DNA of 64,000 bases from CAYQZD01 sp964421875 (GCA_964421875.1 CAYQZD010000003.1:1-64000); one strand, 5' to 3'; numbered from the stretch's first letter, positions 17,487 through 26,781 are shown. Translations and numbers: made by a program. Notes: generated by a model not told the origin, from the sequence alone.

Positions 17487-18689
17487 TCACTCCCGATTCT
17501 CTTCATCATTGCCTCTTTTAGTCACCATATCCGACATAAATTCGTATTGCTCCGTAAGCAGTCTGGCTAAGAAATCGTACTGTTTCTTCACAAATATCAT
17601 CACAAATCCCATAAAGGCGAAGATGATGACGGTTTCGCCCAAAATTAATCCGGCGTCGAGCAGGGTTGTATGCTTGAGGATGAAACCGTTAATCCCCAGG
17701 CATATCGCCACCAGGTGAATAACCTGAACTGTCTGACGCTTACCGAACCCCATATCCGCCAGACGGTGGTGAAAATGGTCCTTCCCCGTGAAATGAAGCC
17801 ATTGACTGACACTTCTTACCTTACCCATACGGATACGCATAATCGTGGTCATTGTCATATCGAAAATCGGTATCGATAAAATAATGATAGGAACAATCAC
17901 AGCCACGTAATTGTCCACCGCCCAGTCGCCGGTGAGAGCGATGCCGGCCAGGATAAAGCCTAAAAAGGTCGAACCGGTATCCCCCAGAAAAATCAGAGCC
18001 GATTTACCCTTCCGAAAATTATAGGGCAGAAAACCGAGGCAGGCTCCGCAAAGCACCGCAGAAAGGAACATAAAGAAGGGCTGGCCGGTCCTGAAGGCTA
18101 TTATGGCAAAGAAAAACGAATTAATAGAGGAAAGCCCCACACAAAGCCCGTCCATCCCGTCGAGGAAATTCATAGCGTTAGCAAGGCCGATGAACCAAAT
18201 ATAAGTGAGGAAAATTTCAAGCCCGTTCCCCCACCAGGTATCGGGGAGGAAACTCATCCTGGCTCCCGCCCATATAGCGACGGAGGCGGCGGCGAGCTGC
18301 ACCAGAATCCTGACTTTTGCCGAGACGTTGTATTTATCGTCGAGCAGACCGATTCTCACCAGCATCGCGCCGCCGATAGAAACTCCTTTCTGCGCCAGTG
18401 AAAAGTCGAAATTGTAAATTGTAACCACTGCGAATGAGACGAAAATTGCCAGCCCTCCCCACAACGGCGTAGGACGGGAATGCACCTTACGCGCCGAAGG
18501 TGAGTCCAGAACCTTGAGCAGTTTTGCCACCTTGATAACGATAGGAGTAAGGAAGTAGGACAGCGAGGCGGAAAAGACCAAGAGGTAAAAGGGCCTCAAC
18601 GCCCAGTTGGTGACAAAATAGCTTCTCAAGGGAGGCAGAAACATTACCAGTGAAACAATCCCGGCGATAATTACAAGCGGCTTTTTCAA
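17487..18689 (-). CDS. MraY/WecA-family polyprenyl-P sugar-1-P transferase
   Basis: Integral-membrane glycosyltransferase family 4 enzyme that starts lipid-linked glycan synthesis by transferring a HexNAc-1-phosphate from a UDP-sugar to undecaprenyl phosphate. The 400 residues form about ten hydrophobic helices with the diagnostic loops GLLDDKYNVSA, NFLDGMDGLCVG (the D-rich metal site), FLGDTGSTFLGF and the C-terminal HFHHRL. The HFHHRL pattern fits WecA/TagO-type rather than MraY. The start is TTG. It follows the aminotransferase by 32 bp, consistent with a surface glycan operon. Confidence 0.92.
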   Translation of the reverse strand: MKKPLVIIAGIVSLVMFLPPLRSYFVTNWALRPFYLLVFSASLSYFLTPIVIKVAKLLKVLDSPSARKVHSRPTPLWGGLAIFVSFAVVTIYNFDFSLAQKGVSIGGAMLVRIGLLDDKYNVSAKVRILVQLAAASVAIWAGARMSFLPDTWWGNGLEIFLTYIWFIGLANAMNFLDGMDGLCVGLSSINSFFFAIIAFRTGQPFFMFLSAVLCGACLGFLPYNFRKGKSALIFLGDTGSTFLGFILAGIALTGDWAVDNYVAVIVPIIILSIPIFDMTMTTIMRIRMGKVRSVSQWLHFTGKDHFHHRLADMGFGKRQTVQVIHLVAICLGINGFILKHTTLLDAGLILGETVIIFAFMGFVMIFVKKQYDFLARLLTEQYEFMSDMVTKRGNDEENRE

Positions 18690-18721
18690 GGTCGTTCTCG
18701 TTGATTGCTCTTTATTTCTGT

Positions 18722-19759
18722 TTACAGACTACTTCCAATCTTTTTTAAAGCCCTGCACACATTCTCCACCTCTTCATCGTTCAAATCGGGATAGCAGGGA
18801 ATCGAGACCGCGGTCCTATGAATTTCTTCCGTCCCTAAAAATCCTTCCAAACCGAGGTAACGGTGAATCGGATTGAACACCGGACACGCGGCGGTCACTC
18901 CCTCGTCTCGGAAACAGTTAATCACCTCCGGAATTTCATCGCAAAATATCAGATATCTAAAATATATATCACCTTCCGGTCGGTGAACTCTGCGAAATCC
19001 GGTCTCATCGACCGCTCTGTTATACCGTTCCGCAATGAACTGCCGCCGCTTGATGAAATCCGGCAGTTTTCCCAACTGAACTCTCGCTATCGCCGCCTGA
19101 ATTTCGGTCATCTTATAGTTGAAGCGGGGATAGTATTGAGCTTTATGGTCGTAATCTCTCAAGTCGCGCATCCACGCCAGCAGCTCCCCACTATCAGACG
19201 CCACCGCACCGCCCTCGCCGGCGCAGAGAACCTTGGTGGCATAGAATGAAAACACCGAAATTTCCCCGATGGTTCCCGTCAATTTTGAACCAATACGCGC
19301 GCCAATAGACTGCGCGCAGTCCTCCACCACTCGAATTTCCAACTCCTTGATTTTATCCGCGGGAGCCGGCGTTCCAAACATATGGGGGAGGATAACGGTA
19401 TCTGCAGCGCTGCTGATTCTCCGCTTCAAATCGGTAACATCGATGTTGCCGGAGACCGGGTCAACATCGCAGACAGAGGGTTCTGCGCCGCAATAGTTGA
19501 CCGCATTCAGCAATGCGTTGCATACATAAGAGGGAATATGCACCCGCGAATCCCCCTTAACACCCAAAGCCAACAGCGCCAGATGCAGACCCGCGGTGCC
19601 GCTGGAAACCGCCGCCGCTCCCTTAACTCCTAAGAACCGGGCGAGTTCACGTTCCAACGCTTCAACTTCGGAGCCCTGGGACACAAATCCAGACATAATC
19701 ACTTTCTGCGCAGCGGCCGCCTCTTCTGGACCAATCGAAGGTCTGGAGTGGGGAATCAT
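18722..19759 (-). CDS. DegT/DnrJ/EryC1-family sugar aminotransferase
   Basis: PLP enzyme that aminates a nucleotide-linked keto-sugar. The 345 residues show the family hallmarks: SSGTAGLHLAL near 52-62, the VVEDCAQSIGA segment (144-154) with the PLP-contacting Asp, and the Schiff-base Lys176 in SFYATKVLCAGEGG. It is slightly shorter than many DegT members (about 370-400). The ATG overlaps the stop of the PIG-L deacetylase gene (ATGA), so the two form a unit. With the neighbouring WecA-like transferase, this points to amino-sugar synthesis for a surface polysaccharide. Confidence 0.92.
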   Translation of the reverse strand: MIPHSRPSIGPEEAAAAQKVIMSGFVSQGSEVEALERELARFLGVKGAAAVSSGTAGLHLALLALGVKGDSRVHIPSYVCNALLNAVNYCGAEPSVCDVDPVSGNIDVTDLKRRISSAADTVILPHMFGTPAPADKIKELEIRVVEDCAQSIGARIGSKLTGTIGEISVFSFYATKVLCAGEGGAVASDSGELLAWMRDLRDYDHKAQYYPRFNYKMTEIQAAIARVQLGKLPDFIKRRQFIAERYNRAVDETGFRRVHRPEGDIYFRYLIFCDEIPEVINCFRDEGVTAACPVFNPIHRYLGLEGFLGTEEIHRTAVSIPCYPDLNDEEVENVCRALKKIGSSL

Positions 19760-20376
19760 GGGATATTTAGAAACAGCCTGGTGGATTCAAAACCTTCGGC
19801 ATAGCGCACCCTGGCCTGCAGCCCTCGGAACACCGCCGATGAATTCGCCATATCGAGTATTGAAGTTCCGTAGATGTTGGTCTTCAGCATCTGGGAACCG
19901 TGAGCCTTCAAGGTCATCATTTTCCGCTCCAAAACATCCTCGATATTGACGAAGACATTGGGTTGAAACGAAGGAAGGGTGGTTGGGGTTTCATAAAAGA
20001 GCAGGTTGCCAGTGTTGCGGGCGGCGGATTTCACTATAAGGGAAAGGATACGGTGGTCCTGGTGCGTGTCGTCCCCGCAGCAACAGAAAACTACCTCCGG
20101 CTTGACCTTTTTGAAAATATCTTCCACTTTTCCTATGGTTTCAGCGTCCACCCGCAGTTGTGTATCGCGGAATCCCCCCCAGAAAATTTCCTTGATTCCC
20201 ATTATCACGCCGGATTCGGTCTGTTCCCGCCTCCGAGTTTCCGGTTCTCCCCCAACATCCCCTTGTGTCATCAACATCAAATAAACATTGTGCCCCTTGT
20301 TGGCGTATTTGATGAGGGTTCCAGCGACACCGAATTCAAGGTCGTCAGGATGGGGACCCATACAGAGAATGTTCAT
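19756..20376 (-). CDS. PIG-L/LmbE-family deacetylase
   Basis: Zinc-dependent N-acetylglucosaminyl deacetylase family, about 206 residues. The metal motif GPHPDDLE lies within the first 20 residues and the second site appears as THQDHR mid-protein. Members deacetylate GlcNAc in small glycosides, lipid-linked sugars or bacillithiol/mycothiol precursors. Here the genetic coupling to a DegT aminotransferase (4-bp overlap) favours a glycan substrate. I choose the ATG at 20376; an in-frame GTG at 20388 would add four residues. Confidence 0.9.
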   Translation of the reverse strand: MNILCMGPHPDDLEFGVAGTLIKYANKGHNVYLMLMTQGDVGGEPETRRREQTESGVIMGIKEIFWGGFRDTQLRVDAETIGKVEDIFKKVKPEVVFCCCGDDTHQDHRILSLIVKSAARNTGNLLFYETPTTLPSFQPNVFVNIEDVLERKMMTLKAHGSQMLKTNIYGTSILDMANSSAVFRGLQARVRYAEGFESTRLFLNIP

Positions 20377-20439
20377 TAACAGGCTCACGGATGTATTTGT
20401 TGTTTAGTAACAGTTTACATATATGAAGTTAGCATCAAC

Positions 20440-20527
20440 ACGCTGTTATTCCAGCTTGTCTGGAATCTGACAGCAGGAAAATTCTAAGTTCAGATTCCCG
20501 ACGCGCTTCGCTTGCGGGAATGACAAA
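20440..20527. repeat. Two palindromes in PIG-L/WbqC spacer
   Basis: ATTCCAGCTTGTCTGGAAT is a hairpin, followed by a longer one pairing ATTCCCGACGCG-type sequence with GCGGGAATGAC. They belong to the loose family of CATTCC(n)GGAATG palindromes seen in several spacers here. The 248 bp between the two genes hold no other feature that I can see. Confidence 0.6.
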
Positions 20528-20624
20528 ATAGCAAAGCGCTTCATAAACCTAAAGTAATAGGTTGTCGATAACGATTATCTCAAAGCTCAACAGACATATG
20601 AGATTATGTCCGCCGCAGGCTGAC

Positions 20625-21308
20625 CTACCTTGCGTTCCGAAGGATTTCGATGGAACCGGAGCCTTCATTCATATAGAGATCGGCAACGGACAGATTGGGC
20701 TCAAAACCGCCGAAAAGCTGTTTCCTGACCGGTTCCGTATAATCGTGAAACACTATTTCAATAGCTTCCTCGCGCCAGATAGAGAGGTCCATATAGTCCC
20801 TCCCCCCCGCTCCGGCGAGGTAGGTGTCGCAATCGAAATATTTACAGAGGGCGGCTAGCCTGCGGTCAGGCTGTTCCGGCATATCGGGGAGGGCTGATGC
20901 GATTTCAATTCGGGTGGCAACCCCCAACTGCCGTGCTATTCTTTCAATCAACGCGATGTTGAGGGGCGCAAGATAAATCCATTCTTCGCTTAATACCGCT
21001 TCAGTCAGCTCGAAAAATTCTGAAAAGTATGACGCTCTTGCGTAACAGGTACGGAGAGTCTGGAGGTGCTTTTTTTTCCAGGGAACGTTGCCTGCGATGG
21101 CGACATCTTTGATACTCTCCCCGAACTTGTGACTAACGGGTACGGTAATAAACTGCACTCCGTTGGGCCCTTTCACCCGGTTGCGGTTAATCCACTCGTT
21201 CTTCTTATATTGAACCGTATCCAGTAAAACGAAGATATCCGCCCGGTCCATTTTATCGAAATAACCGGTGTATGCCAGGTACTGCGGTTGATGCGCTGCT
21301 AATATCAT
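20625..21308 (-). CDS. WbqC-like family protein
   Basis: WbqC family member (227 residues) recognised by its start AAHQPQYLAYTGYFDKM and the adjacent DTVQYKKNEWINRNRVKG block, followed by a segment typical of the family (TVPV, then KKHLQTL). WbqC genes occur in O-antigen and other surface glycan loci; the biochemical role is not firmly established, with a link to sugar-nucleotide amidation or glycine addition suggested. Its ATG directly follows the stop of the PHP-like gene with no gap, so the two are co-translated. Confidence 0.88.
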   Translation of the reverse strand: MILAAHQPQYLAYTGYFDKMDRADIFVLLDTVQYKKNEWINRNRVKGPNGVQFITVPVSHKFGESIKDVAIAGNVPWKKKHLQTLRTCYARASYFSEFFELTEAVLSEEWIYLAPLNIALIERIARQLGVATRIEIASALPDMPEQPDRRLAALCKYFDCDTYLAGAGGRDYMDLSIWREEAIEIVFHDYTEPVRKQLFGGFEPNLSVADLYMNEGSGSIEILRNAR

Positions 21309-22814
21309 TTAAGAATCGATTTCCTCCGTTTGCAGCCCGGCCGAGTTGACGAATATGGGATTGCTGGCGATAACCGGAAGCCCCTTGTACAACACCCAGA
21401 GGCGGTAATAAGTATTGCCGCCCGGAGGAATGTCCTTCAAAGCCATATCGAAGGAATCGTCGAAAGGGATATTGGCGACCTGGCGGCCGTTCCTGATGAC
21501 GAAGACCTCGAAATTCTCCTTGTCTTCAGCTACTGTGAAACCGAAATGCAGATTAACCAAACCGGATGAGTTCAGAGTTTCACCGGAGATTTTCTCCGCT
21601 CCCTCACCGTTGTCAATACTCCAGTGGTCCATCCATATCATATTTGGTCCCCAGATTTGCGCGGCGTAGCATCTGCCCTTCTTCAAGGCCTCCATAATAG
21701 ATTCTTTGGATTTGTTTTCCGCCCAGACGTAGGTGCAGGCTTCGCGGATGAAGTTGGCGGGGAGATTACCCTCAAAATCGACCTCAGCCACCGCCCAAAC
21801 CGGTTTTGACCTTTCGCCGTTGCAATACTGATACAGGGTGCGGTCCCACAAACCGCCGGGAACTCCCGCCACTTTCCAACCCTCGGCGAAGATGGCAAAT
21901 CCCGTGTAATTCCGGGTGGTCATAAGCAAATTGGCGTAGGGATGGGTGATGCAGTTTATCCAGCCAATCTGCCCGGAAAACTCAGCTTCGGGATGGGCGT
22001 AATAGATAAGCCCTCCATTTGAAATCACATGGTTGATGACGGCTTGAGCCGCCTCCCCGCAATGACCGCTCTCATACTGAGAAAGGACTTTCTTCCTGAA
22101 GGGATAATCATTGAACAGCAGAATGACAGCTCCTATGATTAGTATAATCCCGATGAAACGGTAAGGGTGCTTACCAACCTTCATCGTCTGGCTGGAAAAT
22201 GCGATTTTTTTCTTCACCACAAAGAAAAATAGGAATATACCCACAACGATGACAACTCCGGCTCCAATCACCCGGTCTGTGCGTTCATACAGTTCTTCCC
22301 TATATTTATTGGCCAATGTGCCGGGCATATTTTCATATACCTCCGGATTTTCCACTCCGAATACCAGCATATGCTGATGCCAATTATGCAGTTTCAGACT
22401 CTTGTCCAGAGGATGACCGCTCCAGTAATATGAGGGACCGACTTCGGTTCCGGGGATGATTGTGATGCCGGGATTAGCGCCGTTGAGACTGTCCATCAAC
22501 TGGATGTATTGTTCGACGCCGAAGGTGGTGACTGAGGGGTAGGCGACCCGCTTCTTGAGGATTTTCCGCAGAGGCCGGAGACCAAATTCCACCTCCTTCT
22601 GCAGATGGTCGCAGAAAACAACGGCGTCCATACGGTTGTCGATAGAAAGCTGAACCATTTGTTCCGGAGGGAGCATACCGCCGGAAACATTGGAATCGTA
22701 GTGCAGACCAACGGCGTAACGTTGATAAGGGGAAGACTGGCTGAAACCGGAGGCGGCGAAAATCATCAGCAGCGCAGGAATAAACATCAGTGATAAATGG
22801 GAATTTTGCTTCAT
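21309..22814 (-). CDS. PHP-like metalloprotein with two internal membrane helices
   Basis: Protein of about 501 residues from the ATG at 22814, chosen for the signal peptide that follows (MKQNSHLSLMFIPALLM) and a GGGGA-like ribosome-binding site. After the signal, PHP-phosphoesterase-like elements appear: LHYDSN (compare LHxHS), VVFCDHL (compare ITDHD), PGTEVG and later YYAHPEAEF. Unusually, two strong membrane helices (about residues 180-235) separate the early and late motifs. The halves would meet outside the membrane, with a short basic loop inside. The C-terminal ~90 residues look like a beta-sandwich. The substrate is unknown; the neighbourhood suggests glycan or phosphate metabolism. 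Confidence 0.7.
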   Translation of the reverse strand: MKQNSHLSLMFIPALLMIFAASGFSQSSPYQRYAVGLHYDSNVSGGMLPPEQMVQLSIDNRMDAVVFCDHLQKEVEFGLRPLRKILKKRVAYPSVTTFGVEQYIQLMDSLNGANPGITIIPGTEVGPSYYWSGHPLDKSLKLHNWHQHMLVFGVENPEVYENMPGTLANKYREELYERTDRVIGAGVVIVVGIFLFFFVVKKKIAFSSQTMKVGKHPYRFIGIILIIGAVILLFNDYPFRKKVLSQYESGHCGEAAQAVINHVISNGGLIYYAHPEAEFSGQIGWINCITHPYANLLMTTRNYTGFAIFAEGWKVAGVPGGLWDRTLYQYCNGERSKPVWAVAEVDFEGNLPANFIREACTYVWAENKSKESIMEALKKGRCYAAQIWGPNMIWMDHWSIDNGEGAEKISGETLNSSGLVNLHFGFTVAEDKENFEVFVIRNGRQVANIPFDDSFDMALKDIPPGGNTYYRLWVLYKGLPVIASNPIFVNSAGLQTEEIDS

Positions 22815-22947
22815 AATAATCCCCGCTAAATTTGTCGATGATAGGTTAACGTATCTTAAAAAACCAATGGATTTTAAACTGCCCTTACGGCTATAAACCA
22901 CTGTTATAACAATTATTCCAGCGCAATCGCACCAAACACCATACTCA

Positions 22948-23301
22948 TCACCAATCCCGGCGAATCATCCAAGCGACTGTCGGGGTGCGTTTCATCATCC
23001 TGTAGATTTTAGTCGGCGTCTGGGGATCAAAGGTTTTGGAAGTGAATCGTATCTCAGATATAGCCTCCAACACTATCTTTCTGAAATCGGATTCCGCAAG
23101 CAGGCCTAAGATACGATCGACTTCGAACCCGATGAGGTAGGCCTGCTGTTTCGCAATACCACGGATTTCTTCTATGATGTCCAGGGGAATCATCCTGGTC
23201 TCCACAGGAAGGACTTCATCGAAACGTGTGTGTTTAACCACAATTATTCGTTTATCTTTAATAGCTTTTCGGACTCGCTGTCTGGTTAATGTAGTATCCA
23301 A
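22948..23301 (-). CDS. Hypothetical protein, 117 residues
   Basis: I do not recognise this protein. It is basic, mostly alpha-helical in character, without membrane segments or obvious metal motifs, and ends in WMIRRDW. It may be real because the TTG start has a GGAG Shine-Dalgarno-like sequence at the right distance, there is no competing frame, and it lies in line with its neighbours. No domain could be named. Confidence 0.5.
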   Translation of the reverse strand: MDTTLTRQRVRKAIKDKRIIVVKHTRFDEVLPVETRMIPLDIIEEIRGIAKQQAYLIGFEVDRILGLLAESDFRKIVLEAISEIRFTSKTFDPQTPTKIYRMMKRTPTVAWMIRRDW

Positions 23302-23391
23302 CCTATCTCCGGCGCTAAAAATTTGGTTCTTCTGGTAAGTTTGGTAACACTAAAGATGCGCGCATTTTGAAACATCCTAAAAAATACGCTT

Positions 23392-24537
23392 CTATAAAGA
23401 TAACATTTCTTGATACAGATTGTCAATTTCATCGAGGGTTTTTTCCAGTGAAAAAATCTGAAGCCGGGAATTTGCCCCGGATACAATTTTTCCCCTCAAC
23501 GCAACATTGTCCGCCAATTTGAGGACAGCCTCGGCGGCTGATTGAGCCTGGCTCGGAGGGATTAACAGCCCGCTGACGCCGTCTTCGATGATTTCCGGCA
23601 CGCCCCCAACATCCGTCGCTATGACGGGCAATCCGGCGGCCTGGGCTTCGAGAATCGACCTCCCCAGCCCCTCATTCGATGAGGTCAAGATATAGATATC
23701 CATCGCTGCTAATAAATCGGGAACATCCTCGCGGTGACCGGTGAACCTGAATTTTTCCGATAATCCCAGGGCTTCGACCCTCCGCCGGACAGAATCATAT
23801 CTATCACCGGCGCCGACCATCAGGAAACGCAAGTCTTCCCTGCCCTTCAACAGCGCCGCGGTTTCGATTAAAAGCATCGGATTCTTGATGTCAGCCATCC
23901 GCCCCACCCATCCCACTACCACCGCATTATCCGTCAAACCCAATTCGCTTCTGACCTCCGACCGTGATCTTGCGGAATTGCTGAATTTTTCGAGGTCGAT
24001 TCCGGCGGGAATGACAATGAACTTATCCGGCGCGGCGATTCTCAGCCTGATATGGTCCTCCCTCCCCGGACCGGTGAGGTTGGTGATGCGGTCTGTGAAA
24101 CGTGCGGCCCACCGTTCCATCCGGATAAAGGCGGAGGTCTTGACTTTCCCGTAGTATCCGTAAAAGATATGACCGTGCGGCGAGTGGACAATCACCGGTG
24201 TCCGGTTCATCCGAGCCGCTATCCGGCCTATAATACCGCCTTTAGAGGAATTAGTATGGATAATCTGTGGTTTCTCCCGGCGGATTAGTTTCCTCAGCGA
24301 TAATAGCGCTTTCAGATCCTGTTTCGGTTCTAATTCGCGGCGCAGCGAATCAAGCACAGTTACAGACACGCCGGTTCGAGCGGTATAGGTGGTCAAATCT
24401 TCGTGTGGCTCTACCGTCCTGCCGGTGATGATACCGGCGTCATAGCCGCGGCTTTTCATCCCCTCAGCCCACTGCATCACCGCTTCAGCGGAGCCTCCGC
24501 GGTCGAGGCGGGTTATGATATAGAGGACTTTTATCAA
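23392..24537 (-). CDS. GT4-family glycosyltransferase
   Basis: GT-B fold retaining glycosyltransferase of 381 residues. The N-terminal domain starts LYIITRLDRGGSAEAV (glycine-rich acceptor loop). The C-terminal nucleotide-sugar site has the usual EGLGRSILEAQAAGLPVIA pattern with the E-x7-E arrangement. The start is TTG. It lies 12 bp after the radical SAM gene and likely adds a sugar to the surface glycan or a lipid-linked intermediate; the donor and acceptor cannot be read from the sequence. Confidence 0.92.
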   Translation of the reverse strand: MIKVLYIITRLDRGGSAEAVMQWAEGMKSRGYDAGIITGRTVEPHEDLTTYTARTGVSVTVLDSLRRELEPKQDLKALLSLRKLIRREKPQIIHTNSSKGGIIGRIAARMNRTPVIVHSPHGHIFYGYYGKVKTSAFIRMERWAARFTDRITNLTGPGREDHIRLRIAAPDKFIVIPAGIDLEKFSNSARSRSEVRSELGLTDNAVVVGWVGRMADIKNPMLLIETAALLKGREDLRFLMVGAGDRYDSVRRRVEALGLSEKFRFTGHREDVPDLLAAMDIYILTSSNEGLGRSILEAQAAGLPVIATDVGGVPEIIEDGVSGLLIPPSQAQSAAEAVLKLADNVALRGKIVSGANSRLQIFSLEKTLDEIDNLYQEMLSL

Positions 24538-24549
24538 GACTACACCATA

Positions 24550-25713
24550 TTAGAATCTGTAGAGTTCGGTGCACCGTTCGCAGGCGGGGTAGATTTTCTC
24601 GCTTCTGGTGATGCGGCGGAAACGTTTGTAGGCGGCGTCGTTCCAGATTTTGGTGAAAGGCTCCTGCTTGATATTACCCAAGGAATAGTTGAACAGATAA
24701 CAGGCGCGGACCTCGCCGCTGGGCATAACATAGGCGGTCATCCAGGGTGAAAGGCAGCGAGGCCGGTAGGAATCGGGGATGAACTCGAAATCCGAGTAAT
24801 AGCGGCGTATCTCCTCATCCGTGAGATTAGGGTAAAAATGGACCGAAACTTTATGGGATTGACCTTCGATGCGCCGAATCTCCTTTATTAGCTTCTCGGA
24901 ATCCATATCGGGCAGACTGTCCCAGAGGAAACCGGTCCAGTCGGTGCAGGAGACTCCGAAATGACGATTGAAGATTTCATCGTGAGCATGATACTTGTCA
25001 TTTCCCAGGAAGATAAGATGATGGAAGGTGAGGGTAGCGGCCGCCGCTTCTTCCGCCACCGCAATAGTCTCGTCCATCCTCAGGTAGTTGGTCTCGAAAA
25101 GAGTGGAATTGATATTAACCACCGGACGCTTCTTACCGGATTGGCGCCGCAGGCGGTTTAGTTCTTTGATACCCTGAACCGCCCGTCGGAAAGTCCCCTT
25201 TCGTCCCCGAATTTCATCGTGGATATCCTCCGGCCCGTCCAGCGACCAGATGATTTCGTCCACCCCCGATTCGATGAAATAGGGAGCGAAGTGTTCCAGC
25301 ATAACCCCGTTGGTTATCATATTGCAGCGCATACCGCGGGATTTAATATGGCGCACCAGGTCGAACACCCCTTTGTACATCAAGGGCTCGCCGCCGAATA
25401 GCGTAATCGTCGGTTTCCAGCGGGACAGGTCGTCGACCAGCGATTTCAGGTTATCCAGCGGAAGCTGTTCATATAACATCTCGCGGGTGTAATACTTCGA
25501 GGAACCGGATTCACCCCACTGGCTGCACATAGCGCACCGGAGATTACAACGGTAGGTGATGAAAATCGAGACGGTTTCAGGGGGAGCGGCGCCGCCGGCG
25601 GCGAATTTATAAGCCAAGTAGCTTTTCAAGCGCTGGGTAAAAGCTGTGAAAGCGTATCCGGGCTGGGTTACAGCCTTGGAAAAGGCGCGCTTGATATTTC
25701 GCTTGGGAATCAA
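24550..25713 (-). CDS. Radical SAM/SPASM-type enzyme
   Basis: Radical SAM protein of 387 residues. The 4Fe-4S ligands are Cys56, Cys60 and Cys63 in CNLRCAMC, followed by GGEPLMYKG near residue 100. The C-terminal ~60 residues hold further cysteines (CLSPW, ACYLFN, CERCTELY) in the SPASM/twitch arrangement for an auxiliary cluster. Such enzymes modify peptides or sugars. The close operon partner is a glycosyltransferase, so a glycan or glycolipid role is plausible, though SPASM proteins also mature peptides. The start is TTG. Confidence 0.88.
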   Translation of the reverse strand: MIPKRNIKRAFSKAVTQPGYAFTAFTQRLKSYLAYKFAAGGAAPPETVSIFITYRCNLRCAMCSQWGESGSSKYYTREMLYEQLPLDNLKSLVDDLSRWKPTITLFGGEPLMYKGVFDLVRHIKSRGMRCNMITNGVMLEHFAPYFIESGVDEIIWSLDGPEDIHDEIRGRKGTFRRAVQGIKELNRLRRQSGKKRPVVNINSTLFETNYLRMDETIAVAEEAAAATLTFHHLIFLGNDKYHAHDEIFNRHFGVSCTDWTGFLWDSLPDMDSEKLIKEIRRIEGQSHKVSVHFYPNLTDEEIRRYYSDFEFIPDSYRPRCLSPWMTAYVMPSGEVRACYLFNYSLGNIKQEPFTKIWNDAAYKRFRRITRSEKIYPACERCTELYRF

Positions 25714-25754
25714 ATTCTTTTATACATAGTTGGTTCCTGATGCAAAACTCTGAA

Positions 25755-26095
25755 ATTGTCATTGCGAGGAAGCGAAGCGACGAAGCAATCTATTTGTTAT
25801 ATAATAGTTTAAAGATTGCTTCACTTCGTTCGCGATGACAGATAAAGGACTTTTTCATCAGCGATTAGTTATAGCGAAAACCATTCGTGAGAACTTGTCT
25901 GTCATAACAACATAACAAGGGACAAAGAACTGCAATAATGGCATACAGAATGGCAGATGTTGAACTTTAATGACTCTCTCTAATCTACGGTCGTCTTAAA
26001 TAACTCTCGACGCTCGCAATGTCATTCCCGCGAAAGCGGGAATCCATCTTATTGTATTTATGTAATATAATGTACTCCCGCTTTGATGGGAGTGA
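25755..26095. repeat. Inverted palindromic repeats before hsp20
   Basis: The 536-bp spacer holds two copies of the GTCATTGCGA...GAAGCAATC repeat in opposite orientation (25757-25793 and 25814-25840), separated by an AT-rich stretch. Next come CATTCCCGCGAAAGCGGGAATCC (26021-26044, a hairpin) and an inverted partner ACTCCCGCTTTGATGGGAG (26072-26091). No coding region is convincing. Confidence 0.7.
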
Positions 26096-26150
26096 CATAC
26101 AATCGGACTTTCTTTCAGAAAAAAAATGTGATTACCGGTATTCAGATTAT

Positions 26151-26166
26151 TGGCACAGCGTTTGCA
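26151..26166 (+). promoter_or_regulatory. Sigma-54 (-24/-12) promoter for hsp20
   Basis: TGGCACAGCGTTTGCA matches the RpoN consensus TGGCAC-N5-TTGCA with the invariant GG and GC at exactly the right spacing. It lies 84 bp before the hsp20 start, on the same strand. No second gene competes for it. Sigma-54 promoters need an enhancer-binding ATPase, which is not in the window. Confidence 0.82.
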
Positions 26167-26249
26167 GATACAATAAGGCGAAAACGATGAACATAATATG
26201 ATTGAAAAATAACTAAAAATAACCTCAATATAATCTTGGAGGAAGAACA

Positions 26250-26696
26250 ATGAACTTAGTAAGATTCAATCCGGCGCGAGACCTCTGGCGGATGCGCGAC
26301 GATATGGACCGCCTCTTCAACCTCTTTATGTCCCGCCCTATGGAGGGTGAAGATGTCGCCGAAGCGGACTGGAGTCCGCGGGTAGATATTTCCGAAAACG
26401 GTAACGGCTACATAGTCAAGGCGGAGCTTCCGGGGATGAGCAAAGATGACATCAAAATCACCCTGCAAGACGACGTCCTGACCATCCGAGGCAAGAAGAA
26501 AGATGAAAGAGAGTCGAAAGACAAGAGCGTGCATATGTGTGAACGGCGCTATGGTAATTTCGTGCGCTCTTTCAGGCTTCCCACCGCGGTCGATAATAAT
26601 AAAATCGACGCCGGTTTCAAGGATGGAGTGCTAAACCTCACGCTGCCCAAAGCCGAGGAAGCCAAACCGAAAGAGATCGAAATCAAGATGAACTAA
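26250..26696 (+). CDS. Hsp20/alpha-crystallin small heat shock protein
   Basis: Cytoplasmic ATP-independent holdase of 148 residues. The short N-terminal arm (RDLWRMRDDMDRLFNLF) precedes the alpha-crystallin domain (about 43-135), with the ISENGNGYIVKAELPGM beginning, the DGVLNLTLPK motif near the end and a short basic tail with the VxI-like EIEIKMN. A strong ribosome-binding site GGAGG lies 8 bases before ATG. It is one of only three plus-strand genes and stands behind a sigma-54 promoter, which is unusual for small heat shock proteins. Confidence 0.95.
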   Translation: MNLVRFNPARDLWRMRDDMDRLFNLFMSRPMEGEDVAEADWSPRVDISENGNGYIVKAELPGMSKDDIKITLQDDVLTIRGKKKDERESKDKSVHMCERRYGNFVRSFRLPTAVDNNKIDAGFKDGVLNLTLPKAEEAKPKEIEIKMN

Positions 26697-26781
26697 GAAT
26701 CGCACCGCCGATATTATCGATAAGTCTCTGAGGATTAGGACTTAGTATCCTTAATTAAAGAAATGACAAGGAACTATTAAG

